The notes under the pieces were generated by a model. It was not told the origin of the DNA and did not search any database. It saw only the letters and a list, made by a program, of their open reading frames with translations. The translations under genes and the position numbers were made by a program. A DNA stretch of 64,000 nt from DASZIT01 sp963819695. GTDB lineage: Bacteria > Actinomycetota > Acidimicrobiia > Acidimicrobiales > RAAP-2. The DNA lies in the NCBI GenBank assembly GCA_963819695.1, contig CAWFXD010000001.1, forward strand, positions 434,001 to 498,000, written 5' to 3'. How positions within the stretch are numbered: the stretch's first letter is position 1; the number at the start of each line of letters is the position of its first letter. Of the stretch, positions 28,377 through 37,655 are shown in pieces.

Positions 28377-29926
28377 GTCGGGATTGAGCTGGGTACTCCC
28401 GGCCAGACCGGCGTCGGCCCCCTCGACCACGGTGACCACCTCGGACTGCACCGGGGGTACCAGCTCGCAGAGGAACTGGTAGGCGAACAGGGTCGGGTAG
28501 ACCTTGAGACCGGCCTTCTCCAGGGTCTGGATGAGGCGAACCAGGAACGGCGGGTCATCGGCCATTCCCGGCCCCAGGGCTTCAGCCGGAAACCCGAGGG
28601 GTGTCTCCACCTTGAGGTGATAGCCGCCGATCCGGAGGAGGCGGCGGAAGCTGCGCCGGTTGTAGAACCGGAGGTGGGTACTGTCGAGGATCCCCCGCTG
28701 GTCGTACTCGAAGGTGCCGATGAGCGACCGGAGCCTCGGATACCAGTGCCCTACGTTGGGCACACTCACCAGCATGAACCCGTCGGGATTCAACACGTCC
28801 TTGAACTGGGCCAGCAGATGCTCGGGAGTGGCCAGGTGCTCCAGGACGTCGGCCGCCACCACGACGTCATACCCGGTGCCGACCTTGCTCGGCAGCCCCT
28901 TTCCGAGGTCGGCCTTGATGAATTCCGACATCCGGTCGGTGACCCCGGGGTGAGCGAACTGGTCGACTCCCACCACCGTGTGCCGGCCGGCCAGGATCTC
29001 CGATGTCCAGCCGGCCGCACAGCCGACGTCCAGGATCCGGGACGGCCCTTCCCTGGCCAGACGCGAAATGATGGCCTGGTGGGAACTGGTCGCCGCGTCC
29101 CGGATGGCGTAGTCGGTTCCGACCGATGCCAGGTGACCGGCGCCGAAGCCCTTCTGTTGCAGGCGCCAGGCCAGCGAGTCGATGACGACGTCCTTGGCGT
29201 ATTTCATGCCGTTCACATAGGAGACTTCGTCGCCGTAGTAGGTGGGAATGGGGACTTCCCCGATGCGGCCTCCGGCCGAGAGCACCTGGAGGAGAATCTC
29301 GGTGTCGAAGTCGAATCCGTCGCTGTTGCCGTTGAAGTCGATCTTCTTGAGCACATCCACCGCGTAGGCGCGGTAGCCCGAATGCCATTCGGCGAGGTGA
29401 GCGCCGGTGACCCAGTTCTGGAAGGTGGTGAGGATGCGGTTCCCCACGAGTTTGTAGAGGGGCATCCCTCCATGGCGGGCCCCCCCGGGGTCAGCATGCG
29501 CGATCCGAGCACGGCCTTGGCCTCACCCCGTTCGATGGGGGCGATGATGTCCTCGATGATCTCGGGCGCATACTGGCCGTCACCGTGCAGCAGCACCACG
29601 CAGTCGAGGTCATTGTCGATGGCCCAGTGGTACCCGGCCTTCTGATTCCCCCCGTACCCGAGGTTCACCGGCTGTCGGACGATGGTGAGCGGCAGCTCGG
29701 GGTGGAGCAGGCGCCACTCCACCGCCATCCTGTGGGTGGCATCACCGGATCCGTCGTCGCTCAGCCACACTCCGGCGCAGCGATTCCAGAACGTCTCGGG
29801 GATGCGGTCCAACACCGCGTTGATGGTGTGCTCGGCGTTGTAGGCGACCAGGATGATGCCCACCCGGAAATCGGCCCCCGTGCGTCGTGCCGAGGTGGTC
29901 GCTCCCGCCTTCTTCCGCACCATCAT
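28224..29926 (-). CDS. Glycosyltransferase family 2 fused to methyltransferase (frameshifted)
   Basis: A fusion of about 567 residues. The N-terminal GT2 domain (GIILVAYNAEHTINAVLDRIP, WLSDDGSGDATH, VVLLHGDGQYAPE, KAVLGSRMLTPGG) resembles dolichol-phosphate-mannose synthase-like enzymes. The C-terminal half is a SAM methyltransferase (ILDVGCAAGWTSEILAG, VVAADVLEHLATPEHLL). The frame is broken at a run of seven C on the + strand (29480-29486): one more G on the coding strand would join LTPGG to ARHGGMPLYKLVGNR. ATGs at 29926 and 29923 are possible starts. The last 50 residues or so are low complexity and run antisense through the end of the YfhO-like gene for 153 bases. Confidence 0.85.
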
Positions 29927-30253
29927 CGTGGCATCCCCGTCAGTCTCGAAGGTTCGAGTCCGAACCGTGCCGATGCGTTGGCATCCCCGCCGGTTCCCTC
30001 GTTCACGAACGTCAAGAGTAACCCCTCGAGCCGGGGACCGACACGCGGGGTCCGGGTCGGCACCCCAGCCAAACATGCAGGTGGAGGAGTTGCGGCCCTC
30101 CGAGCCCATCGACGGGCGGGCCGGAACCGATCTGTGGGTCGACATGGTTCCGGCCGATTCCGACCTGGCGTCCGGGCCTGGCCCCGGGGCGGCCGGGACG
30201 GGCCCGGCCGGATGGAGAAGGCAGACTGGGGCGGGCCGGACGAGGTCAGCCAA
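29927..30253. other. Divergent intergenic region
   Basis: No gene was seen. Two palindromes are present: CTCGAA-GG-TTCGAG (29945-29958), which lies 19 bases upstream of the glycosyltransferase start and could be an operator for it, and CGTTC-AC-GAACG (30000-30011). Frames across the region lack any family similarity. Confidence 0.4.
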
Positions 30254-30267
30254 TAGAACAGGTTCTA
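30254..30267. promoter_or_regulatory. KstR-type operator upstream of thiolase
   Basis: TAGAACAGGTTCTA fits the TnnAACnnGTTnnA operator of KstR, the TetR-family repressor of sterol catabolism in mycobacteria, and differs by one base from the palindrome at 34861. It lies 78 bases before the thiolase ATG, flanked by A and T that extend the symmetry to 16 bases. No tetR-type gene lies in this window. Confidence 0.72.
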
Positions 30268-30344
30268 TACTGCACAGCCTGGCGTCACCGGCCGGTCTGC
30301 CTGGCCCGATGCCGTTCATCTCACAGATCCAAAGGAGATCCGTC

Positions 30345-31506
30345 ATGGCCCAGCCGGTAATCGTCGAAGCGGTCCGCACGCCGATCGGAAAGCGCAACGG
30401 TTGGCTCTCGGGGTTCCACGCCGCCGAGTTGCTCGGCAACGCCCAGGTCGAGCTGGTGAAGCGGGCCGGGGTCGATCCCGGCGACGTCGATCAGATCGTC
30501 GGCGGATGCGTGACCCAGGCCGGCGAGCAGGCGTCCAACGTGACCCGCACGGCCTGGCTGAACCAGGGCCTGCCCTACGAGGTGGCGGCCACCACCGTCG
30601 ACTGCCAGTGCGGCTCGGCCCAGCAGGCCAACAACTTCGTGGCCAACCTCATCAGTGCCGGCGCCATCGAGGTGGGGATCGGCTGCGGGGTGGAGGCGAT
30701 GAGCCGGGTCGGCCTGGGGGCCAACGCCTACAACGGCCCGGGCAAGTCGAGGCCGGAGAACTTCCCCTGGGACATGCCCGACCAGTTCGGTGCGGCCGAG
30801 CGCATCGCCGAGAAGTACGGCATCACCCGGGAGGACGTGGACTGGCTCGGGTTCGAGTCCCAGCGGAAGGCGGCGGTGGCGGTGGCCGAGGGACGCTTCG
30901 ACCGGGAGATCGTCCCCCTGGAGGCCCCGGTGGTCGGGGCGGACGGTCCCACCGGCGAGAGGACGCTGGTGTCCAAGGACCAGGGCCCGCGGGAGACGAC
31001 CAAGGAGGGCCTGGCCGGGCTCAAGCCGGTCATGCCCGACGGGATGCACACCGCCGGCAACAGCTCCCAGATCTCCGACGGCGCCGCCGCGGTGCTGTGG
31101 ATGTCCGAGGAGCGGGCGAACTCGGCCGGCCTCCGGCCCCGGGCCCGCATCGTGGCCCAGACGCTGGTCGGGTCCGATCCCTACTACCACCTCGACGGTC
31201 CGATCGCCGCCACCGCCAAGGTCCTGGCCAAGGCCGGGATGACCATGGACGACATCGATCTCTTCGAGGTCAACGAGGCGTTCGCCTCGGTGGTGATGTC
31301 CTGGGGCAAGGTCCACGAGGTCGATTGGGACAAGGTGAACGTCAACGGGGGCGCCATCGCCCTCGGCCACCCGGTCGGCTCCACCGGCGCCCGGCTGATC
31401 ACCACCGCCCTGCACGAGCTCGAGCGCACCGACGGCACACCTGGCCCTGGTCACCATGTGCTGCGGCGGGGCGTTGGCCACCGGCACCATCATCGAACGC
31501 ATCTGA
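30345..31506 (+). CDS. Acetyl-CoA acetyltransferase / steroid-type thiolase (C-terminal frameshift)
   Basis: Thiolase that cleaves 3-ketoacyl-CoA with CoA. Nucleophile Cys lies in VDCQCGSAQQAN; IDLFEVNEAFASVV and NGGAIALGHPVGSTGARL are the other active-site blocks. The end MCCGGALATGTIIERI with the second catalytic Cys is found one frame over: one extra base near 31439 (ACAC for ACC) breaks the frame after ELERTDG. The corrected length is about 386 residues, normal. The ATG at 30345 has AAAGGAG seven bases upstream. First gene of a thiolase-crotonase-thioesterase operon behind a KstR-like operator, suggesting a role in sterol or branched acid degradation. Confidence 0.92.
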
Positions 31507-31542
31507 ACCGACCGAACCAGAAATGGCCCGAGGAGGCACGCA

Positions 31543-32334
31543 GTGAGCACCGAGCATCTGGACTTCGAGGTCCGGGGATCCACCGCCATCGTCACCATGA
31601 ACCGCCCGGAGGCCAAAAACGCCCTGTCGGGTCCCATGCTGGTCGGCATGGTCGACGCCTGGTACGAGATCGACGGCAACGACGACATCCGGTGCGCCAT
31701 CCTCACCGGGGCCGGCGGCACCTTCTGCGCGGGGATGGACCTCAAGTCGATGTCCGGCCCGGGCAACGAGTCGGTCCAGGCGCGGATGGCCGAGGACCCC
31801 GACCTCCACTGGAAGGCGCTCCTCCGCCACTACTCGCTGAAGAAGCCGCTGATCGCCGCGGTGGAGGGCTGGGCGGTGGCCGGCGGCACCGAGATCCTCC
31901 AGGCCACCGACATCCGGGTGGCCGGGGAGAGCGCCAAATTCGGGGTGTTCGAGGCCCGGCGGGGGCTCTTCCCCCTGGGTGGCTCCACGGTGCGCCTGCG
32001 CCGGCAGATCCCGTTCACGGTGGCGATGGACCTGCTGCTCACCGCCCGGGAGGTGTCGGCCCAGGAGGCCAAGGAGATCGGGCTCATCGGCCGGGTGGTC
32101 CCCGACGGGACCGCGCTCGACGCCGCGCTGGAGATCGCCGAGGTGATCGCGGCCAACGGGCCGCTGGCGGTGGAGGCGATCAAGGCCTCGGTCAAGGCCA
32201 CCGAGGGGATTCCCGAGGAAGAGGCGCTCAAGCTGGAGCTCGAGATCGGATGGCCGATCTTCGCCACCGAGGATGCCAAAGAGGGGCCGAAGGCGTTCGC
32301 CGAGAAGCGCACGCCGAACTTCCAGCGCCGATGA
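31543..32334 (+). CDS. Enoyl-CoA hydratase/isomerase (crotonase)
   Basis: A 263-residue crotonase-fold enzyme acting on enoyl-CoA. AIVTMNRPEAKNALS opens the fold; GAGGTFCAGMDLKSM and EGWAVAGGTEILQATDIRVAG supply the oxyanion hole; FEARRGLFPLGGSTVRL carries one candidate catalytic acid. Arg-Gly replaces the usual second Glu, so hydratase versus isomerase or another reaction is open. GTG start at 31543 with GAGG upstream; its TGA overlaps the ATG of the thioesterase. Confidence 0.9.
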   Translation: MSTEHLDFEVRGSTAIVTMNRPEAKNALSGPMLVGMVDAWYEIDGNDDIRCAILTGAGGTFCAGMDLKSMSGPGNESVQARMAEDPDLHWKALLRHYSLKKPLIAAVEGWAVAGGTEILQATDIRVAGESAKFGVFEARRGLFPLGGSTVRLRRQIPFTVAMDLLLTAREVSAQEAKEIGLIGRVVPDGTALDAALEIAEVIAANGPLAVEAIKASVKATEGIPEEEALKLELEIGWPIFATEDAKEGPKAFAEKRTPNFQRR

Positions 32335-33101
32335 CCAACCCCGAGCCGGTGGACACGCTGACCCAGCCGGGCAGCCCCCGACTCCGGCTGGCGGCGGCGC
32401 TGCGGCTGCTCATCGACGACGCGGTGGCCGCCGATCTCGACAACGCCGTCGTCTCCGAGGCGGCCGAGGCCGTCGAGGCCGTCCACGCCAAGCTGCTGGC
32501 CGCCGCCGGACCGATGAAGCGGCCCCGGGGCCAGCCGGACATCGCCTCGGCCGCCCAGGAGTTCTTCCCCACCAGCCCGGTGATGGGCCTGGCCAACCCG
32601 ATCGCGCCGCCGGTGCTGGTGAAGGTGGTCGACGGGATCGACGGCGGCCCCCGGGAGATCGCCGGGCAGGCCAACTTCGGCTACCCCTACGAGGGCCCGC
32701 CCACCTGCGTCCACGGCGGGGTGATCGCCGAGACCTTCGACGAGGTGCTGGGGGCCTGCTGCATCGTGTCCGGCAACCACGGCATGACCGGCACCCTCAC
32801 CGTCCGGTACCGGAAGCCCACCCCGCTCCGTACCGATCTGCGGATCGAGGCCCGTTACCTGGGTCGCGACGGCCGCAAGATCCGGGCGTGGGCCGGCATG
32901 TGGCACGGCGACGTGCTGACCGCGGAGGCCGACGGGCTGTTCATCGACGTGGCTCCCGCCCAGTTCGTGGCCATCGCCGAGGGGAACATCGACAGCGCCG
33001 ATCCGGTCATGCTGGCCGCCATCCGGGCCGAGGCGGCCCGGGAAGGGGCGGCCTCCGACGTCCAGGTGATCGACCCGGATTCGCTGCCCAAGCCGGGCTG
33101 A
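32331..33101 (+). CDS. Hotdog-fold thioesterase (PaaI-like)
   Basis: A 256-residue protein whose C-terminal half is a hotdog domain (GQANFGYPYEGPPTCVHGGVIAETFDEVLGAC, then GTLTVRYRKPTPLRTDLRIEA), typical of PaaI-type acyl-CoA thioesterases; the N-terminal 80 residues are helical. It probably releases CoA from dead-end intermediates of the same pathway. ATG at 32331 overlaps the crotonase stop. Last gene of the operon, convergent with the acyl-CoA synthetase. Confidence 0.85.
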   Translation: MTNPEPVDTLTQPGSPRLRLAAALRLLIDDAVAADLDNAVVSEAAEAVEAVHAKLLAAAGPMKRPRGQPDIASAAQEFFPTSPVMGLANPIAPPVLVKVVDGIDGGPREIAGQANFGYPYEGPPTCVHGGVIAETFDEVLGACCIVSGNHGMTGTLTVRYRKPTPLRTDLRIEARYLGRDGRKIRAWAGMWHGDVLTAEADGLFIDVAPAQFVAIAEGNIDSADPVMLAAIRAEAAREGAASDVQVIDPDSLPKPG

Positions 33102-33191
33102 TCCGGCCGAGCGCGGTGGCCGCCACCCCGGCGGCGGGTCCCGTGGCGGAGCCGGAGGAGCCCGGAGCCGGCCCCCGTCGTCCCGCCGGGA

Positions 33192-34743
33192 TCAGATCTT
33201 TTCCCGGCCCACCCAGTAGGGGTCGCGCAGCTTGCGCTTGTAGAGCTTGCCGTTCGGGTCCCGGGGCAGGGCGTCGGTGAAGTCGATCGACTTGGGGGTC
33301 TTGAACTTGGCCAGCCGGGTCGAGCAGTACTCGAGGATCTCGGCGGCCAGCTCGGGGGAGGGCTCGACCCCGTCGGCCGGCTCGATGACCGCCTTGATCT
33401 CCTCGCCCCAGTCGTCGTGGGGGATGCCGAAGACGGCGGCGTCGCCGATCTTGGGGAAGCTGAGCAGGACGTTCTCGATCTCGGCCGGGTAGATGTTGGC
33501 GCCGCCGGAGATGATCATGTCGATCTTGCGGTCGCGCAGGAACAGGTAGCCGTCCTCGTCGATGAGGCCGACGTCGCCGACGGTGAAGTACTTGCCGATC
33601 CGGTTGCTCTCGGTCTTCTTCTTGTCCTTGTGGTACTCGAAGTCGGCGGTCCCCATCGACATGTAGACGGTGCCGATGACATTCGGCTCCTCGACCCGGT
33701 TGTCGTCGTCGTCGAAGATGGCGATCTCGGAGATCGGCCACGCCTTCCCGACGGTGCCCGGCTTCTCCAGCCACTCGGCCGCGGTCACCAGCGTGCCCCC
33801 GCCCTCGGAGGCGGCGTAGTACTCGTCGATGGCGTTGCCCCACCACTCGATCATCTTGTACTTGACGTCGACCGGGCAGGGGGCGGCGGCGTGGATCATG
33901 TGGCGGAGGGAGGACATGTCGTACTTCGTCCTGGTCTCCTCCGGGAGGGCCAGCAGACGGTGGAACTGGGTGGGCACCATGTGCGAGCAGGTCACCTTGT
34001 ACTTCTCGATCAGCTGCAGCATCTCCTCGGGGATCCACTTGTCCATCACCACGATGGTGTGGCCCAGGTGGATCGACGCTCCCGAGAAGCGCATCACCGC
34101 GGTGTGGTACAGCGGCGAGCCGACGATGTGGACGTTGTCGTCCTGGGGTTGGATGCCGAACAGGAACAGGATCCCCGACTGGCCGAGGGCGGCTTCCTCC
34201 GGGGTGACGCCGAGCAGCTTCCGGAAGATGCCCTTGGGGTTCCCGGTGGTGCCCGAGGTGTAGTTCATGGTGTCGCCGATGGTCCGGTCGGTCGGGTCGT
34301 CGGTGGGCTGGGCGTCCCGGAGGGCGGCGAACGATTCGAAGCCGTCGATGTTGCCGACCGCCAGACGGGCGGGGTCCGGGAGCTCGGCCTCCTTGGCGGC
34401 GTCGGCGGCCACGTCGGCGAACCGCTCGTGGGCTACGAACACCTTGGCCCCGGAGTCCTTCAGGATGTAGGCGACCTCGGGGCCGATCAGGTGGTGGTTG
34501 ATCGGGCACCAGGTACCACCCGGCCTGGAGGGCGGCCAGGTAGACCTCGAACATCTCCACCCCGTTGGGCAGGAGGGTCGCCACCACGTCGCCGGTCCGG
34601 AGGCCCCGCTGGCGGAGGGCGTGGACGACCTGGTTGGCCCGGTCGAGGAGCTCCTTGGCGGTGAACTCCCGGCCGCCGGGGTCGACCAGAGCCAGGTGGT
34701 CGGGATTCTCGTGTGCCAGTGCCCAAAACCCAAGATCGCCCAT
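33192..34743 (-). CDS. Acyl-CoA synthetase, FadD type (frameshifted)
   Basis: ATP-dependent acyl-CoA ligase. The AMP-binding signature MNYTSGTTGNPKGIF, the core SLRHMIHAAAPCPVDVKYKMIEW, the hinge GDVGLIDEDGYLFLRDRKIDMIISGG and the final PNGKLYKRKLRD (catalytic Lys) are present. One extra base in the CCC at 34504-34506 (GGG on +) separates GWYLVP from the expected INHHLIGPEVAYIL. Start ATG at 34743 (MGDLGFWALAHENPDHLALVD). Corrected length is about 517. It is divergent from the SDR gene and shares the KstR-like palindrome, so an acyl chain of sterol-type origin is a fair guess. Confidence 0.92.
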
Positions 34744-34858
34744 GGTGGCCTTCCCCTCTTGCCGTGCCGCTTCCGGCTGGTGCCGCTTCCGGTGCTCGAA
34801 TCGACGTCATGGCGACTCTCGCACATAGCGCCCAGGTGGCGCCGAACCGGATCGAACG

Positions 34859-34874
34859 CTAGAACATGTTCTAG
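34859..34874. promoter_or_regulatory. KstR-type operator between acyl-CoA synthetase and SDR
   Basis: CTAGAACATGTTCTAG is a perfect 16-bp palindrome that matches TnnAACnnGTTnnA. It sits almost midway between the two divergent starts (34743 and 34984), so one bound repressor could control both. It shares 13 of 14 core bases with the site at 30254-30267. Confidence 0.82.
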
Positions 34875-34983
34875 CTGCGGTCAATCTGCCCGGCCCCCTG
34901 GAAGCATGCGCCGCGCCCGATCGGCGCAAGGCGCCTGATGAACGACGACGAACGTATGACGAACGTATGAGGAGCAAGCACGG

Positions 34984-35898
34984 ATGAGTGGATTTCTGAA
35001 TGGCAAGGTGGTGGCCATCACCGGCGCCGGCGGCGGGATCGGCCGGGCGGTGGCGCTGGCGGCGGCGGCCGAGGGGGCGAAGATCGTGGTGGCCGATATC
35101 GGGGTGTCGTTGGACGGCGGCGACCCGACCAGCGCGGTGGCCGAGTCGGTGGTGGCCGAGATCGAGGCGGCCGGGGGTTCGGCGGTGGCGGTGGCCGAGA
35201 GCGTCACCACCCTGGCCGGCGGCGAGAAGATCATCGGGACCGGCGTCGAGAAGTGGGGCCGGATCGACGGCGTGGTGGCGGTGGCGGGCATCCTCCGAGA
35301 GCGGATGCTCTTCAACATGGCCGAGGACGAGTGGGACGCGGTCATCGAGACCCACCTGAAGGGGCACTTCACCGTCTTCCGGGCGGCGTCGGCCATCATG
35401 CGGAAGCAGGAGGGCGGCGGTTCCCTGGTCGCCTTCACCTCCGGGGCCTTCGCCGGGAGTGTGGCCCAGGCCAACTACGCGGCGGCCAAGGGCGGCATCG
35501 TCTCGCTGGTGCACTCGGCGGCGGCCGGGCTCAACCGGTACGGCATCACCGCCAACGCGGTGGCCCCGGTGGCCCGCACCCGGATGTCGGCCAACGTCCC
35601 GATGGACCTGGCCGAGATGGGGGACCCGGAGGACGTCGCCCCTCTGGTCGTCTACCTGTTGTCGGACCAGGCCAAGCACGTCACCGGTCAGGTGTACACC
35701 TCGGTGGGCCCGAAGATCGCGGTCTGGAACCAGCCCCGGGAGGTCCGGGCCATGTATGCCGACGGGCGATGGACTCCTGAGGAGATCGCGGCCCGGTTGG
35801 ACTCGACGGTGGGGCAGGAGCGGATGCCTCTCCTCGACCAGCTCGAGGCCTACCGCAAGGCCGCCGAAGAGAAGGCGGCGGCCGAGAAGGGGTCGTAG
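34984..35898 (+). CDS. Short-chain dehydrogenase (MFE/HSD17B4-like)
   Basis: NAD(P)-dependent oxidoreductase of 304 residues. TGAGGGIGRAVAL binds the cofactor, the catalytic Tyr and Lys are in ANYAAAKGGIVSL, and VAVAGILRERMLFNM and GITANAVAPVARTRM match the dehydrogenase domain of peroxisomal multifunctional enzyme type 2. About 50 residues extend beyond the usual SDR end. With the shared operator it is a candidate 3-hydroxyacyl-CoA dehydrogenase in the same pathway as the thiolase operon. Confidence 0.9.
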   Translation: MSGFLNGKVVAITGAGGGIGRAVALAAAAEGAKIVVADIGVSLDGGDPTSAVAESVVAEIEAAGGSAVAVAESVTTLAGGEKIIGTGVEKWGRIDGVVAVAGILRERMLFNMAEDEWDAVIETHLKGHFTVFRAASAIMRKQEGGGSLVAFTSGAFAGSVAQANYAAAKGGIVSLVHSAAAGLNRYGITANAVAPVARTRMSANVPMDLAEMGDPEDVAPLVVYLLSDQAKHVTGQVYTSVGPKIAVWNQPREVRAMYADGRWTPEEIAARLDSTVGQERMPLLDQLEAYRKAAEEKAAAEKGS

Positions 35899-35917
35899 TC
35901 GCAGCGCGCTGGTGATC

Positions 35918-35949
35918 GGGGTGGTGGGGTGGTGGGGTGGTGGGGTGGT
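35918..35949 (+). repeat. (GGGGTGGT)4 tandem repeat, G-quadruplex candidate
   Basis: Four exact 8-bp units GGGGTGGT start 20 bases after the SDR stop codon, giving four runs of four G (35918, 35926, 35934, 35942). The RNA or DNA could form a G-quadruplex. The rest of the 299-base gap to 36198 holds nothing else recognisable. Confidence 0.85.
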
Positions 35950-36197
35950 GGTCGGGCGGGTGCCTAGCGGGGCCCGCCGTTCTGACATCTCGTCTGACTC
36001 AAGTGGGGATCCAGGTCTGATCTCGGGTCGCGGTGGCCGCTGAGTCCGGCTCCGGGCTCTTTCCTCGGCGCAACCGGAGCTCGATCCCTAATCAGCGCGC
36101 ATGCACCACTTTCGCGTTGTGGGTTCGTAGTGTTCTGAACCAGCAACTGATCCGTTCGGTTCGAACTCTTACGGTCCCGTGATGCGAAGGATCCGCC

Positions 36198-37160
36198 ATG
36201 GTCGCACTTGTAATTATCTTGACAGCCGTCGTTCTGATGCTCACGGTGTTGGTCGCCGGACTGCTGAGAAGCCACGCCGACATCTTGAAGGCGCTCCATG
36301 ACCTGGGAGCCGGCGTCGGTGATCCTTCTCTGGATCTGGTCAGCGGTGACAGCCATGACCATGGCCCCGCGCATGGCCACGACCAGAGTCATCGTCGGGG
36401 AAGTGACCGCAACCAAAGCGCCAATGGGGGACCGGTATCATCGCCGGTCCCGCTCACCATGGGTCCCTCCCTGCCCGGAGAGCGGAACTCGACATCGGCT
36501 CCGACCATCGCCGGCGTCACGCCGACCGGAGATGCCCTCGCCATCTCGGTGACCGGGAACGATCAACTCACGTTGATCGCCTTCTTGTCGTCGGGCTGCG
36601 CGACCTGCGCCGGCTTTTGGGAGGCATTCCAGGCGCCGGAGCATCTGGGCCTACCGGACGGGATCCGATTGGTGGTGGTCACCAAGGGCCCGGAGTTGGA
36701 GATCGCCGGTGAAGTGGCGGCGAAGGCCCACAGCCGGCTCCAGGTGGTCATGTCGAGCGATGCTTGGGGCGACTACGAGGTACCCGGTTCCCCGTTCTTC
36801 GTCCTGGTCGATGGATCGGCCGGTCGTCGGATCGGGGAAGGGGTGGCCAACCACTTCTCACAGGTCGCCGAACTGGTTCGGCGGGCCCAGGTCGACATGC
36901 AGGCGTTCGGGATCGGAGCTGGCGGCGAAGGCGGGAGCCGGAGCCGTGTCTTTGCCGGCGGTCTTGACGGTCCCGCCCGGGAGTCAGCCAATGACCTGGA
37001 GCTGCGGGCGGCCGGCATCCTTCCGGGCGACCCGAGCCTGTATCCGTCGTCGCTCGACGACGTCTTTCCGTCCAATATCGATGTTCTCCCGCCGCATCCT
37101 GATCGAACCGGAACCAACCCCTCAACCCCGCGACAGGCCCAGGAACGTCGAGCTGGCTGA
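36198..37160 (+). CDS. Membrane-anchored thioredoxin-like protein (MauD/TlpA-like)
   Basis: A 320-residue protein with an N-terminal membrane anchor (residues 2-24, VALVIILTAVVLMLTVLVAGLL), a His/Asp-rich linker (SHDHGPAHGHDQSH) and an outer thioredoxin-like domain. The domain starts at LTLIAFLSSGCATCAGFW with the redox motif CATC and has the cis-Pro block VPGSPFFVLVDG. The C-terminal 100 residues are disordered. It stands in the position of MauD, the disulfide helper for methylamine dehydrogenase light chain, and begins the locus that encodes a light-chain-like protein. AAGGA lies six bases before the ATG. Confidence 0.83.
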   Translation: MVALVIILTAVVLMLTVLVAGLLRSHADILKALHDLGAGVGDPSLDLVSGDSHDHGPAHGHDQSHRRGSDRNQSANGGPVSSPVPLTMGPSLPGERNSTSAPTIAGVTPTGDALAISVTGNDQLTLIAFLSSGCATCAGFWEAFQAPEHLGLPDGIRLVVVTKGPELEIAGEVAAKAHSRLQVVMSSDAWGDYEVPGSPFFVLVDGSAGRRIGEGVANHFSQVAELVRRAQVDMQAFGIGAGGEGGSRSRVFAGGLDGPARESANDLELRAAGILPGDPSLYPSSLDDVFPSNIDVLPPHPDRTGTNPSTPRQAQERRAG

Positions 37161-37163
37161 CCG

Positions 37164-37655
37164 ATGGCGACCCTCCAGGCGCACGGCATCCAGGCTCAGC
37201 TTCCCAGCAATTTCGAGGGGCGCATCTTCATCCGCCCGAGGGTTGCCGATGAGATCACCTACCCAGTGGCACACTTCGCCACCTTCCCGCTTCCGAACCA
37301 GGTTGGCGACTTCGGGTCAGGCGCAGTCACCCTGATGGGCCCCAGCGATATCTTCGCGGTGCTGTTCGAATACGGGCCGGAAAGTGTCGGAACCCGACTG
37401 TTCGCTCGCCAGGGAATGCCCCGTTCGCTCGGCATCAATGATTTCCGTCCCAACCTGTTGCGAAGGGGTATCGGGGGCCACTCGGGCACCCAGTGGTTCT
37501 TCACCGAATCCGGGCGCCCGTTCGCCTTCTACTCGGTCCTCGGCAGCCATGCCCGACGGAGCGCCCTGGTGCCCCGCGTCAATGACCTTCTCTCCAACCT
37601 GTCGGTGAGCCCCCAACCCCTGCCCGCCGCTCACGGAACCGCGACATGGAACTGA
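37164..37655 (+). CDS. Hypothetical protein of the Mau-like locus
   Basis: A 163-residue protein I do not recognise. It has no Cys and no membrane helix; GRIFIRPRVADEITYPVAHFATFPLP and TQWFFTESGRPFAFYSVLGSHARRSALVPRVNDLLSNL suggest a small beta-rich fold. It starts three bases after the thioredoxin-like gene and overlaps the MauE-like gene by ten bases, so it belongs to the same operon. Confidence 0.75.
   Translation: MATLQAHGIQAQLPSNFEGRIFIRPRVADEITYPVAHFATFPLPNQVGDFGSGAVTLMGPSDIFAVLFEYGPESVGTRLFARQGMPRSLGINDFRPNLLRRGIGGHSGTQWFFTESGRPFAFYSVLGSHARRSALVPRVNDLLSNLSVSPQPLPAAHGTATWN

Noticed and set aside
31507..32330. The thiolase frame running on without a stop into the thioesterase (one 1082-codon frame)
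   Set aside because: After 31440 the residues no longer resemble thiolase; the true ending is one frame over and the thioesterase starts at 32331.
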